DNA from: Pelagibacterium lentulum
Lineage (GTDB): Bacteria > Pseudomonadota > Alphaproteobacteria > Rhizobiales > Devosiaceae
Direction of reading: 5' to 3'
NCBI RefSeq assembly: GCF_003992625.1
Contig: NZ_RZMW01000029.1
Location: 170,060 to 234,059, forward strand
DNA: 64,000 bases
The position numbers were made by a program, and so were the translations under genes. Each line of letters opens with the position of its first letter. Within the stretch, counting starts at the first letter, position 1. The notes below the pieces were generated by a model. It was not told the origin of the DNA. It saw only the letters and a program-made list of their open reading frames with translations, and did no database searches. This document shows, one piece after another, positions 8,770 to 17,382 of this stretch.

Positions 8770-8796
8770 AGTCGAAGTTTCCTTGTTTTCTGAGGG

Positions 8797-9747
8797 TCAG
8801 CCGATGGTCTTCAAGCGCGGGTCAAGGAAGTCGCGCAGCCAATCCCCAATGATATTGAACGAAAGAACCGTCAAAACGATCGCGATGCCCGGGAAAAAGG
8901 CCAGCCACCAGCGATTGGCGATGAGCTGGTCGCGGCTTTCGGCCAGCATCGATCCCCATGTGGGCACCGATGGCGGAACGCCCAACCCCAGAAACGATAA
9001 TGCAGCTTCCGAGAGAATGACGCTGGCTACGTTGAATGACGCGATGACGGTCAAAGGCGCAACGATGTTGGGTAGGATGGTGCGGAAGATGATCGAGGGC
9101 GTGGAATCGCCCAGTGCGCGAGCTGCCTCCACGAACTCCTTCTCTCGCAGCGAAAGCGTCTGGGCACGCACGATCCGGGCATAGGTGACCCATTGACCGA
9201 TGCCGAGCACCAGGATTATGTTGAGAACTCCCGGGCCGAGAACCACAAGAAACATGATGGCAAGCAAGATAAACGGGAAAGCCAGCTGGATATCGCCCAG
9301 CCGCATTATCACATCATCGATCCAGCCCCCGAAATAGCCAGAGACCAAGCCGGCGATAACGCCGATGGTGCCACCGACCGCGATGGCGCACAGCCCCACC
9401 AGCAGCGAAATCCGCGCCCCATAGAGCAAGCGGGAAAAGACGTCGCGGCCCAGCGCATCGGTGCCCAACAGGTAAAAGGCATTACCCGATTGCTGCAGCG
9501 GATCGAGCAGCCGGATCATGATGTTCTGGCGATTGGGATCGAACGGCGCAAGTAAGGGTCCGAAAACGGCGGCGATCACCACGCACAACAGGATGAACAG
9601 GGCGACGACCGGCCATTTCGCGACAACCATTGAGCGCCAGGCGCGCTTGAACTCCTTGCGCAACTCCCTGCCCTTGGGGCTGGCTGGCGGCACGGGGCCA
9701 ACAGAAGGGACCGCATCGGCATGTTCGGGCTTGAGACCAAGGCTCAT
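8797..9747 (-). CDS. ABC transporter permease, DppC type
   Basis: The 316-residue protein has an extended N-terminal cytoplasmic segment (about 45 residues), a LLGTDALGRDVFSRL motif, five or six membrane helices, a coupling loop with EAARALGDS, and the terminal GDWLRDFLDPR typical of DppC. It lies 12 bases after its DppB partner. No ATPase gene follows, unlike in usual dpp operons. The two ATPases at 33938-36006 in the other arm are the likely partners. Confidence 0.9.
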   Translation of the reverse strand: MSLGLKPEHADAVPSVGPVPPASPKGRELRKEFKRAWRSMVVAKWPVVALFILLCVVIAAVFGPLLAPFDPNRQNIMIRLLDPLQQSGNAFYLLGTDALGRDVFSRLLYGARISLLVGLCAIAVGGTIGVIAGLVSGYFGGWIDDVIMRLGDIQLAFPFILLAIMFLVVLGPGVLNIILVLGIGQWVTYARIVRAQTLSLREKEFVEAARALGDSTPSIIFRTILPNIVAPLTVIASFNVASVILSEAALSFLGLGVPPSVPTWGSMLAESRDQLIANRWWLAFFPGIAIVLTVLSFNIIGDWLRDFLDPRLKTIG

Positions 9748-9759
9748 TTTCTGCCCCTC

Positions 9760-10734
9760 CTAATATTTGACGCGTGGGTCGATGCGGGCATAAATCAGAT
9801 CGACGAGCAGGTTGAGGGTGATGAAAATCAAGGCAAGCACGATCACAGAGGCCTGAACTACGGGAATGTCGCGCTGGCTGATTGCGTTGAATACAAGCCG
9901 ACCGATGCCGGGCCATGAAAAGACCATTTCAACGACGACGACACCGCCCAAGAGAAACCCAAACTCCAGCCCGATCATGGTCACCACGGGTAACCAAGCA
10001 TTTCGCAGAGCATGGCGCACAACGACGGCGCGCTCAGAAATGCCTTTCGAGCGGGCCGTGCGCACATAATCCTGGCCCAGAACTTCGAGCATTGAAGAGC
10101 GCACCAAGCGGGCATTGCGGGAGAGCGAATAGAACCCGACGGCGACACCGGGCATGATCATGTAGTAGAGCGCCTGAGGCAGCTGGGTAAAGGCGCGGAC
10201 GATCTCCCCTTGCAGCAGCGGCATGAGGAACGGCACGTGGCCGGAAATGGGAAAAAGGCGCAATTGCAGGCCGAACAGCATGATCATCATGATGCCAAGC
10301 CAGAAATTGGGAATGGACTGACCGAGCATCGCGACAGTCATGATCGAGCCATCCACGGGGGTTCCGCGATAGAGTGCCGAGAAAACGCCCAGCGGAATGG
10401 CCAGCGAAATTGCAAGTATCAGCGCGAACAACGTCAGTTCGATAGTCGCGGGTAGCGCCTGAAGCACTACGTCAATGGCAGGCCGACGGAACGTCAGAGA
10501 ATTTCCGAAATCGCCCTGAAGCAAATTGCTGATGTAGGTGACGTATTGAATATGCAGCGGACGATCGAAGCCCAGCGCGCGGCGGGCCGCTTCTATTTCC
10601 TCAGTCGATGCGCGTTCCGAAACGTAGAGATAGGTCGGATCACCCCCGATTTGCAGGGCAACGAAACTGATGAAGGTCACGCCGATGATCACGATCACGC
10701 TCTGGATCAGGCGGCGTACTATGAAGGTCCACAT
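9760..10734 (-). CDS. ABC transporter permease, DppB type
   Basis: The 324-residue permease has the N-terminal FIVRRLIQSVIVIIGVTFIS helix, the RALGFDRPLHIQY segment, a coupling loop with RTARSKGIS, and the C-terminal NLLVDLIYARIDPR motif of DppB. The start is placed at the ATG at 10734, where the conserved helix begins; the frame is open to 10794 but that would add 20 atypical residues. A strong hairpin separates it from the binding-protein gene upstream. Confidence 0.88.
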   Translation of the reverse strand: MWTFIVRRLIQSVIVIIGVTFISFVALQIGGDPTYLYVSERASTEEIEAARRALGFDRPLHIQYVTYISNLLQGDFGNSLTFRRPAIDVVLQALPATIELTLFALILAISLAIPLGVFSALYRGTPVDGSIMTVAMLGQSIPNFWLGIMMIMLFGLQLRLFPISGHVPFLMPLLQGEIVRAFTQLPQALYYMIMPGVAVGFYSLSRNARLVRSSMLEVLGQDYVRTARSKGISERAVVVRHALRNAWLPVVTMIGLEFGFLLGGVVVVEMVFSWPGIGRLVFNAISQRDIPVVQASVIVLALIFITLNLLVDLIYARIDPRVKY

Positions 10735-10769
10735 CGCTTCGGAGCTCCCCGGGATATAAGTGTTGGGTA

Positions 10770-10798
10770 CGGCATGCGGGGATGGCGCCCGCATGCCG
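10770..10798 (-). other. Intercistronic hairpin between binding-protein and permease genes
   Basis: A perfect 11-bp inverted repeat, CGGCATGCGGG (10770-10780) and CCCGCATGCCG (10788-10798), has a 7-base loop. It lies 11 bases past the binding-protein stop and 36 bases before the dppB start. There is no T-run. It probably protects the upstream mRNA or reduces read-through, giving more binding protein than permease. Confidence 0.7.
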
Positions 10799-10808
10799 GT
10801 GGTTTGGG

Positions 10809-12371
10809 TTAGTTGCCTGCCAGTTTGGTGTCGAACAGGTAGACTTTCTCATCGCGGCGGGGTTCGAAGGCCACGCGGCTCGAAACACCGTAGAAGTCGG
10901 GCTGGAAGTAGAGCAGCAGCCAGGGGCTGTCCTCGTAGAACACTTCGAGCATTTCGTTTATCACGACGCGGCGCTCTTCTTCGGTTTCCGCAGCGGCGAT
11001 ATCGGTCCAGCGGTCGAACCAATCGGGATTGTCCCAATGTGTATAGTTGGTGCCCGCGCCAACAACCGAGAGGTCGGTCATGTCATAGAGCGGGCTCCAT
11101 GTGCCCCCGCCGGAGCCCAGGAAAAACATCGGTCCGGCCTTGCGCTGGCTGATCAGGGGAACATAGGTCGAGGCCCAGTCGAGCAACTCGACATTGGTCT
11201 GCACCCCGACGTCAGATAGGAACTGGCCGATGGCCTGGACAACGTTGACGTCGTTGAGGTAACGACCGCGACCTGCCTGCAGGGTGATCTCGAAGCGCAC
11301 GCCGTTGTCGGCGCGCGGGAAACCGGCTTCATCAAGAAGCTGTTCGGCCATTTCGGGATCGTAAGGGTAAGGTACCAGGTTCGGGTTGCCGTTGGGCGGG
11401 TTAACAAGGCCGGTTGCGCGCTCACACTCGAAGTTGAGCAGTTGCGTGCAAATCGAGGGAACGTCGACCGCGTATTGCAGTGCACGACGGACCTCGGCGT
11501 TCTGAATGGCGGCGCCACCTTCGGTATCGGCGAAGTCGTCACTCATGTTGAAGCCGACATAAATGCGGCGTGTACCCTGGACCGGGGCGACTTTGGCCGA
11601 TCCCGAATTGTTGATCGCGTCGATCTGGTCGGGGGAGACGTTGGTGATGATATCCACGTTCTGGGCAATAAGCTCGGCCGTACGGGTCGAGGCTTCGGGA
11701 ATTACGCGCCAGATAATGTTCTGAAAGTTGCCTTCGTCTTCCTTCCAGCGCTCGAGCACGACTTGCGAGCCGGGCTCCCAGCTGACCAGACGATAGGGTC
11801 CGGAGGCAACCGGATTGCGCGCAGCCTCGTCCAGCGTCATGGCTTCGTATGAATCCTTGCAGTGGATGAAGACTTCGGCAATCAGACCGAACGAGACCGG
11901 GTTGGGCCGGCCCAGATCGATGCGAACTTCAAGATCGGAAACCGCTTCAGCGCCCTGGAACTGGATCGAGGAGAAGACAAAGCCCGGCGTATTGCCGGTG
12001 AAGGCGTTATCCGGGTCCGCAGCGCGGTTGAACGAATAGGCCGCATCCTCTGCGGTCAAAGCTTCCCCGTCTTCGCACGTAAGACCTTCACGCAAGGTGT
12101 AGGTATAGGATGTGCCATCTTCGGAGACCACATAGGATTCGGCGAGGTCGGGCACGATATCGCCATCGGGCGTGATTTCGTAAAGCGTACCGAAGATATG
12201 CTTGGCGATATTGGAATTGTCCCGGCTGGAAATCGGTGCAGGGTCAAATGTATTTACATCGGCACTGATGCCAACGACGATAGTGTCTTCAGGCGGTACC
12301 GCCAGTGCAGTAGCCATCGGCGCAAGAAGCACCGCGGCGCCTGCCAGTAACAGGTGTCGCTTCATTGCCAT
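10809..12371 (-). CDS. ABC transporter periplasmic substrate-binding protein, family 5
   Basis: The 520-residue protein opens with a signal peptide (KRHLLLAGAAVLLAPMATALA, cleavage near residue 24). It then has the family-5 fold landmarks: NTFDPAPISSRDNSNIAKHIFGTLYE early, an ASGPYRLVSW motif near residue 195, and many conserved segments of the dipeptide-binding group. It presents the imported compound to the permeases downstream. The start codon region overlaps the upstream Gfo/Idh gene by about 10 bases; AGGA lies 8 bases before the chosen ATG. Its low similarity by eye to the binding protein at 287-1810 suggests a different ligand. Confidence 0.9.
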   Translation of the reverse strand: MAMKRHLLLAGAAVLLAPMATALAVPPEDTIVVGISADVNTFDPAPISSRDNSNIAKHIFGTLYEITPDGDIVPDLAESYVVSEDGTSYTYTLREGLTCEDGEALTAEDAAYSFNRAADPDNAFTGNTPGFVFSSIQFQGAEAVSDLEVRIDLGRPNPVSFGLIAEVFIHCKDSYEAMTLDEAARNPVASGPYRLVSWEPGSQVVLERWKEDEGNFQNIIWRVIPEASTRTAELIAQNVDIITNVSPDQIDAINNSGSAKVAPVQGTRRIYVGFNMSDDFADTEGGAAIQNAEVRRALQYAVDVPSICTQLLNFECERATGLVNPPNGNPNLVPYPYDPEMAEQLLDEAGFPRADNGVRFEITLQAGRGRYLNDVNVVQAIGQFLSDVGVQTNVELLDWASTYVPLISQRKAGPMFFLGSGGGTWSPLYDMTDLSVVGAGTNYTHWDNPDWFDRWTDIAAAETEEERRVVINEMLEVFYEDSPWLLLYFQPDFYGVSSRVAFEPRRDEKVYLFDTKLAGN

Positions 12372-13447
12372 TTGGACGTCCTTTGAGTTGCTGGAGGGAC
12401 TAAGACTTCCGGACGGCCCCCCTTCTGTGAGCTGAGCTCAAGGCCGGCCGGATCTATCGCCTCGCCGCGTTGCGACGAGATGATGCTCGCTTGCACCATT
12501 TGCAGCGATTTCAGGTGATCGCGCCCCGTACACTCCAGGGCGATCTCACCCTTGAGTGCCAGAACGAACCGACGCAGCAAAAGCGCGGCATCGTCGATCC
12601 ATTGTCGGTAGTCGGGCAGCGGCACATCGGTGACGCTTTGGTCGTCGCGCAGCGCATAGCCAAGTGCGCCGAACTGGTCGCGCTGAAACGCGATGCCATT
12701 GGCGCATTCCGAGCGCCACGTAAATTGAGGCTGGGTCCAGTTGGCGGCCCAGGTCCCCTGATAATTGACGATAACCCCGTTGTCGAAAGTGATCAGCGCC
12801 GAGACGTTTGCATCGTCGGCATACATCGACCAGGGCGGATTGAAGGTTTTAGCAAAAATCTCAACGGGTTCGCTGTCATAGACATAGCGCATAAGGTCGA
12901 AATGGTGGATCGATTGCTCCCAGAGCATGGGCTGGCCCATGGTGAGGGGATATTTATTGATGTGGGGCAGATGTCCGTCGCGCCAACGCTCATAGCTAAA
13001 GCGCGCAAATGATGGGCGACCGAGCGGGCCCGAAAACAATTCACGCAGTGCAATCGTGACCGGGAGATAGCGGAAATTGAGCCCAACCATGAGCGGGGTG
13101 TCCGTCGCCTCACAAAGCTCGACAAAGCGGGCAGCCTCGGCAACGCTGTTGGCCAAAGGCTTTTCGGCCAGGATCGCGAGGCCCGCACCGCATGCCGTTT
13201 CGATATCGTCATGTCGGCCCGAGGGCGGGGTCGAGAGCAGAACGGCATCGGCATCGACGGACTGAACGGCCTCGGCCAAAGAGCGAAAAACCGGAACGCC
13301 GGGCCATTCCGACTGCGCCCTATCGCGCGCAGCCCGGTCGGGATCGGCCATGGCCAGAAGCGTAACGCCGGGTTGATCGGCAATCACGCGCAGCCAGAAC
13401 TTGGAGCGCGCGCCCAGACCCACGATGATGAGGCGCAATGCGGTCAT
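12362..13447 (-). CDS. Gfo/Idh/MocA-family oxidoreductase
   Basis: The 361-residue protein begins with a Rossmann fold (LRLIIVGLGARSKFWL) and has the EKP motif (ILAEKPLANS, near residue 95), then the substrate domain with a characteristic NFRY and SIHHFDLMRY. The start is ATG at 13447, overlapping the epimerase stop by 4 bases; the open frame extends to 13690 but only inside the neighbouring gene. It is probably an NAD(P)-dependent dehydrogenase of a polyol- or sugar-like intermediate. It is paralogous to the gene at 7693-8769 but diverged. Confidence 0.85.
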   Translation of the reverse strand: MTALRLIIVGLGARSKFWLRVIADQPGVTLLAMADPDRAARDRAQSEWPGVPVFRSLAEAVQSVDADAVLLSTPPSGRHDDIETACGAGLAILAEKPLANSVAEAARFVELCEATDTPLMVGLNFRYLPVTIALRELFSGPLGRPSFARFSYERWRDGHLPHINKYPLTMGQPMLWEQSIHHFDLMRYVYDSEPVEIFAKTFNPPWSMYADDANVSALITFDNGVIVNYQGTWAANWTQPQFTWRSECANGIAFQRDQFGALGYALRDDQSVTDVPLPDYRQWIDDAALLLRRFVLALKGEIALECTGRDHLKSLQMVQASIISSQRGEAIDPAGLELSSQKGGRPEVLVPPATQRTSKWQ

Positions 13448-14367
13448 CGGGCGCCCTCCGCAAATGACTGTGTCCCCAGCGCCGCCAGTCCGGCCTCGAG
13501 CGAGGTCCAGGCAAACCCGGCAAGTTCGTGGCGGATCGAGACCATGGGCGCTTTCGTGGGTTCGGGGGTGGTCGGTACGCCGATAGCAGTGGCAGCACCG
13601 GGTCCCGCGATCATGTGCGCCAGCTCGAGATCGGACACGATTTGGCCGGACCCGCAATGAAGCACACCGCGCACCGTGTGCGGGGAACAAACCAGCTGGG
13701 CCAGGGCCCGCGCCAGATCGGGCGCATAAGTCCAGTCCCTGCGCCTGGCCGGAGTTTCAAGGACTAGCGACTGCCGAGCCTGAGCAGCGGCGATCAAACG
13801 GCAGACCAGCGAAAGGCTTGTGCGGCTGCGGCGCACTGTTTCGTTAGGGCCATAAATCGGACCCAGGCGTAAGGACAGGCCATGATGAGCTTGAGTGACT
13901 ATTTCTCCGATGCGCTTGGCGAGCGCATAGGGTTCGCCGGCGGTGTCTGGTGTGGTTTCGGTGGTGGTCTGGTCGCCATCACCCGGCGCAAAGACCCCCG
14001 AAGAGGACAGAAAGACGATCTGACCGACGCTGGCCCGCTCCGCTGCATCGATTGCATCGAGTAGCATATCGAGATTGTGCTTGAGATGAGCAGTGTCACT
14101 CAGCCCCAGATCTTGGGGGGCTGTCGTCAACGCCGCGCCATGAACAAGGACATCACACCCCGAGACCACCTCGCGAGCAAGGCTAGTGGTCAGAGGACCC
14201 TCCACGATGCGGCAGGTTTGGAGCCGAGCGCGGGTAGCGGTACTGAAATGGCGGTCGGTTGCAACGACACGGTGGCCTAGCCGGGCGAGCCCTTCAGCCA
14301 GGTGGCTGCCGACGAACCCGCCAGCGCCCGTGATCGCAATGGACGGCCGCTCACTCATCTTTGGCAA
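13444..14367 (-). CDS. NAD-dependent epimerase/dehydratase (extended SDR)
   Basis: The 307-residue protein has the extended-SDR nucleotide motif TGAGGFVGSHLAEGL near the start, an FLSSSGVF catalytic Ser region and a YALAKRIGE segment carrying the Tyr and Lys. Such enzymes epimerise, dehydrate or reduce sugar-like substrates. The start could be 14367 or the ATG at 14358; both overlap the end of the GntR gene. It sits between the regulator and the Gfo/Idh gene. The substrate is unknown. Confidence 0.8.
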   Translation of the reverse strand: MPKMSERPSIAITGAGGFVGSHLAEGLARLGHRVVATDRHFSTATRARLQTCRIVEGPLTTSLAREVVSGCDVLVHGAALTTAPQDLGLSDTAHLKHNLDMLLDAIDAAERASVGQIVFLSSSGVFAPGDGDQTTTETTPDTAGEPYALAKRIGEIVTQAHHGLSLRLGPIYGPNETVRRSRTSLSLVCRLIAAAQARQSLVLETPARRRDWTYAPDLARALAQLVCSPHTVRGVLHCGSGQIVSDLELAHMIAGPGAATAIGVPTTPEPTKAPMVSIRHELAGFAWTSLEAGLAALGTQSFAEGAR

Positions 14368-15031
14368 ACAACTCCGCGTTGTTCGTGATGTCTGCTGCCG
14401 AGCGCGTGTGGTCCGAGATCAGCGAGATGGCGAGAATAATGTCTTTCTTGCGTAGGGCCGCAACGATCGGGAGATGATTCCTCGCGACATCGTTGAGATC
14501 CCGATTGGCCTTGTTGCGCAACGCCATGATCTGGTGGATGCGCAAGAACAGGTTGTCCCAGACCGAGAGCAGAATGGCGTGATCGGACAAGCTGATCAGG
14601 GTGCGGTGAAAACCCTGATCAGCCACCATCAGCGCTTCGAAATCATCGTGCGCGGCGGCCTCAGTCATGGCCTGGCAGAACGGCTCAAGGGGCGAGACAT
14701 CCTTGTTGAACTCAATGATGCGACGCACGGCAAAGGCTTCGAACTGTTCACGCAGGCTGTAAAGTTCCTCGACTTCGCGCGGGGTGAGCGGTTTGACCCG
14801 TTTGCCCTTGTAGGCGACGGTTTCGATCAGCCCTTCGTTCTCCAGAATCTGGATTGCCTCACGCACGGGGGCACGGCTGATGTTGAGTTGATTGGCCAGG
14901 TTCAATTCGACAATGGGCGTGCCCGGCTTCATCTTGCCGTTGATTATGGCGCGGCGCAGCGTATCTGCCACCTGCATGCGCAGGGGGAGGTTTTCGATTC
15001 TGGCGATATCGGTCGGCGCGCTGTCAGTCAT
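14351..15031 (-). CDS. GntR-family transcriptional regulator, FadR/FCD subgroup
   Basis: The 226-residue protein has an N-terminal winged helix (residues about 15-80) with ELNLANQLNISRAPVREAIQ as the recognition region, then an all-helical FCD ligand-binding domain with conserved metal-binding type residues (a HRTLISLSDHAIL segment, and H in the final helices). It is embedded in the leftward operon, 4 bases after the DapA-like gene. The ATG at 15031 is preferred over the longer frame to 15142. It likely controls this operon; the palindromes at 21745 and 24612 are candidate binding sites. The effector is probably a pathway intermediate. Confidence 0.88.
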   Translation of the reverse strand: MTDSAPTDIARIENLPLRMQVADTLRRAIINGKMKPGTPIVELNLANQLNISRAPVREAIQILENEGLIETVAYKGKRVKPLTPREVEELYSLREQFEAFAVRRIIEFNKDVSPLEPFCQAMTEAAAHDDFEALMVADQGFHRTLISLSDHAILLSVWDNLFLRIHQIMALRNKANRDLNDVARNHLPIVAALRKKDIILAISLISDHTRSAADITNNAELFAKDE

Positions 15032-15035
15032 GGCT

Positions 15036-15935
15036 TCACACCTGTGTTGGGGCGCACAGACGCGCCACGTCGTTGATTGCGCCGCGCAGGCTATCGGGTA
15101 CCGGAGCGAAGGGTGGGCGAACGATCTCATAGGCCGGGTCACCGCGCAGAATGGCTGTGACGGCCTTGACCGCAGGGATCAGCGGCAGGCTCTCGAAGCG
15201 CTTGCGCACCTCGGCCACCCGCTCGGCGATACCCGCTTCCCGCTCGGTGCCTAATGCCTTGATCAGCGCCGCGATCGCCATGGTGTTGACGTTGGCCGAG
15301 GCACTGATGCAACCGGCCCCGCCCGCTGCAACATTTTTGCCGATCAGCGATTCGGAGGCCGAATAAACATCGAGCTCGGGAAACGCCTTGATGATGGCGT
15401 GGGTGTTGTCCCAGTCGCCCGACGAATCCTTGAGTCCAACGAACACACCAGGATAGGTCTTGAGCAGGCGCTCGATGAGCGAAAGCGTGATCGCAACGCC
15501 GCTCATCTGGGGGATATGGTAGAGATAGATCTTGAGATCTGAGCTTCCGACCGCCTCTACGATCTGGGCGTAATAGGCATAAACCCCATCTTCGGTGACG
15601 CCCTTGTAATAGAAGGGCGGTAGGGTGAGCGTGCCCAGACATTTGTTTGCCACGGCATCCCGGGTCAGGGCGATGGCCTCGGGCAAGGCGGCAGCACCGG
15701 TGCCGGGCATCAAACGGCTCGGATCGATCCCTCCCTCGATAAGGACGGCGAGCAGCCGCTTGCGCTCATCCAGCCCCAGCGAGGCTGCCTCGCTGGTGGT
15801 GCCGAACGGGGCCAGCCCGTCGGCACTCTGATCCAGCAGCGTTCTGGCGTTGGCCAGGAACCGGGCCTCATCGATCGAGAGGTCGGCTGCGAACGGTGTG
15901 ATGGCAGGGACAAAAAGTTTCGGGTTGCGTTTCAT
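15036..15935 (-). CDS. DapA/NAL-family aldolase (dihydrodipicolinate synthase-like)
   Basis: The 299-residue TIM-barrel protein has the family signatures: GTTSE at residues 45-49, the catalytic Tyr in IYLYHIP (Tyr139) and the Schiff-base lysine in GLKDSSG (Lys169). Family members condense or cleave pyruvate-containing compounds (dihydrodipicolinate, N-acetylneuraminate, 2-keto-3-deoxy acids). In a catabolic operon with GntR control, cleavage of a keto-deoxy-type acid to pyruvate plus an aldehyde is more likely than lysine synthesis. It overlaps the AllA-like gene by 4 bases. Confidence 0.85.
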   Translation of the reverse strand: MKRNPKLFVPAITPFAADLSIDEARFLANARTLLDQSADGLAPFGTTSEAASLGLDERKRLLAVLIEGGIDPSRLMPGTGAAALPEAIALTRDAVANKCLGTLTLPPFYYKGVTEDGVYAYYAQIVEAVGSSDLKIYLYHIPQMSGVAITLSLIERLLKTYPGVFVGLKDSSGDWDNTHAIIKAFPELDVYSASESLIGKNVAAGGAGCISASANVNTMAIAALIKALGTEREAGIAERVAEVRKRFESLPLIPAVKAVTAILRGDPAYEIVRPPFAPVPDSLRGAINDVARLCAPTQV

Positions 15936-16441
15936 GCGACGTTCCTGCCCTGATTTATCTTGTCGTTGTCCGACGTGATCCGAAGCCCTTCAATTTCGTG
16001 GAGCACATCGTCATCGGTACGCCCACGCCACATGAGCACGGCAAAAACTCCGGGGCCATCGAGCACGCTCATGCCCATGTGCCAGGTGCCGGGACGATAA
16101 AGGATCCCCCGGTTTCCGCTCAGCATAACGGCGCATGCCCTGCCCAGATCGGGCGCGCCGGCACCTGTATCGGGGGCAACAAGCACCACGTAGCGCGAAA
16201 CATCGAGCGGCATGAAGGCCTGAGCCGCGTGGGGATGGCGCTCAAGACGGTCGACCACCAGCGGCAGACACGACGGAGCAACACGATTTGTGTGAAACAC
16301 CGGAGCGAGACCTGACCCCGATGCGATGATGGCATCGGTAAAAAAGCGGCGGTCACCAAACGTCTCGGGCGGGGTGATGATTTCGGCCAATGGGCCCAGC
16401 GCGGCGTGCGGATCAGTTTGACAGATAGCGATCTCGATCAT
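15932..16441 (-). CDS. Ureidoglycolate lyase-like protein (AllA family)
   Basis: The 169-residue protein resembles AllA: an ERHPHAAQAFMPLD segment near residue 70, a VVLVAPD strand, and a YRPGTWHMGMSVL segment near 117 that forms the cupin-like active site. AllA cleaves ureidoglycolate into glyoxylate and urea. Here it is coupled by a 1-base overlap to a PuuE-like gene, the usual partner in ureide (allantoin) breakdown. The surrounding peptide enzymes argue that the true substrate may be a ureido compound other than ureidoglycolate. Length matches the family (about 165). Confidence 0.75.
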   Translation of the reverse strand: MIEIAICQTDPHAALGPLAEIITPPETFGDRRFFTDAIIASGSGLAPVFHTNRVAPSCLPLVVDRLERHPHAAQAFMPLDVSRYVVLVAPDTGAGAPDLGRACAVMLSGNRGILYRPGTWHMGMSVLDGPGVFAVLMWRGRTDDDVLHEIEGLRITSDNDKINQGRNVA

Positions 16442-17352
16442 CAGGTAAATTCTCCCGCAGTCTCGCGCGAAAAGGGAACGCAGCGCTTGAAGTGCTCGGC
16501 AATCGCGAGACGCCCAGCAACCCAGACACCTTGAAGGGCCGCAATGTGGTCGAGAAATGCGACAAGTCCGGCGAGCCGGCCCGGATGCCCGATGATACGC
16601 GGATGCAGGCCCACGCTCATCATGCGCGGACCGTCATGTTCCAGTAGTCCCGTCAGGGTTTCGATGAGGAATGTCCCGTATTCAGCCCCAGTGACCCAAC
16701 CACCTTGCAGGAACTTGGCGTCGTTGGTGACAAGCGAATAGGGAACCACCAAGTGAGGTGCGTCCGACACAAGCGTCCAATAAGGCAGCTCGTCGTTATA
16801 AGCATCGCTGTCGAAAGCAAATCCCCCGTGTTCGACAACGAGCCGACGGGTGTTTTCCGAACGTGAATACCGGCAATACCAGCCCGAGGGCGTGCGTCCG
16901 AGCAGATCGGTGACAAGGCTGTAAGCTCGCGCGATCTGGTCCCGTTCCTCCGCTTCGTCCAGATGGTAGTGCTCGATCCATCGCAGTCCGTGACACACGA
17001 TATCCCAGTCGGTGCGAGCGATGGCCCGTGCAGCGCGCGGATTGCGCTCAAGCGCCACTGCCGCAGCAAATATTGTGACCGGCAAGCCCCGGCTCACGAA
17101 CAGGTCGTGAAGCCGCCAGAAGCCGACGCGGCAGCCATATTCGTACATGGACTGACTGGCCAGATCGCGGGATCCGACCGGGACGCGAGGGGTGCTGACC
17201 TCGATCAGCGCGCTTTCCGAACGCCCGTCGCCATCGTCGATGGAATACTCCGAGCCTTCCTCATAATTGACCACGAAGTTCACCGCGACGCGTGCGCCTC
17301 CGGGCCAGTCAAATTGCGGTGGTGTGTCGGCATAACCGATATAGTCACGCAT
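16441..17352 (-). CDS. PuuE-like polysaccharide-deacetylase-fold amidohydrolase (allantoinase type)
   Basis: The 303-residue protein matches the PuuE group of the NodB/polysaccharide deacetylase superfamily: an N-terminal WPGGARVAVNFVVNYEEGSE, a MYEYGCRVGFWRL segment, a CHGLRWI motif, a GWYCRYSRSENTRRL segment, and MMSVGLHPRIIGHPGR near the end. PuuE hydrolyses allantoin to allantoate without the metal centre of classical AllB allantoinases. It overlaps the AllA-like gene by 1 base. No uricase or hydroxyisourate hydrolase is nearby, so the substrate could be another hydantoin or cyclic amide. Confidence 0.78.
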   Translation of the reverse strand: MRDYIGYADTPPQFDWPGGARVAVNFVVNYEEGSEYSIDDGDGRSESALIEVSTPRVPVGSRDLASQSMYEYGCRVGFWRLHDLFVSRGLPVTIFAAAVALERNPRAARAIARTDWDIVCHGLRWIEHYHLDEAEERDQIARAYSLVTDLLGRTPSGWYCRYSRSENTRRLVVEHGGFAFDSDAYNDELPYWTLVSDAPHLVVPYSLVTNDAKFLQGGWVTGAEYGTFLIETLTGLLEHDGPRMMSVGLHPRIIGHPGRLAGLVAFLDHIAALQGVWVAGRLAIAEHFKRCVPFSRETAGEFT

Positions 17353-17382
17353 GAGGGTTCTCCTCCGCCAGACCTGTGGCCG

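Noticed and set aside
15036..15935. Housekeeping dapA for lysine synthesis
   Set aside because: It is coupled to ureide-like and regulator genes in a GntR-controlled operon, so a catabolic aldolase role is more likely.
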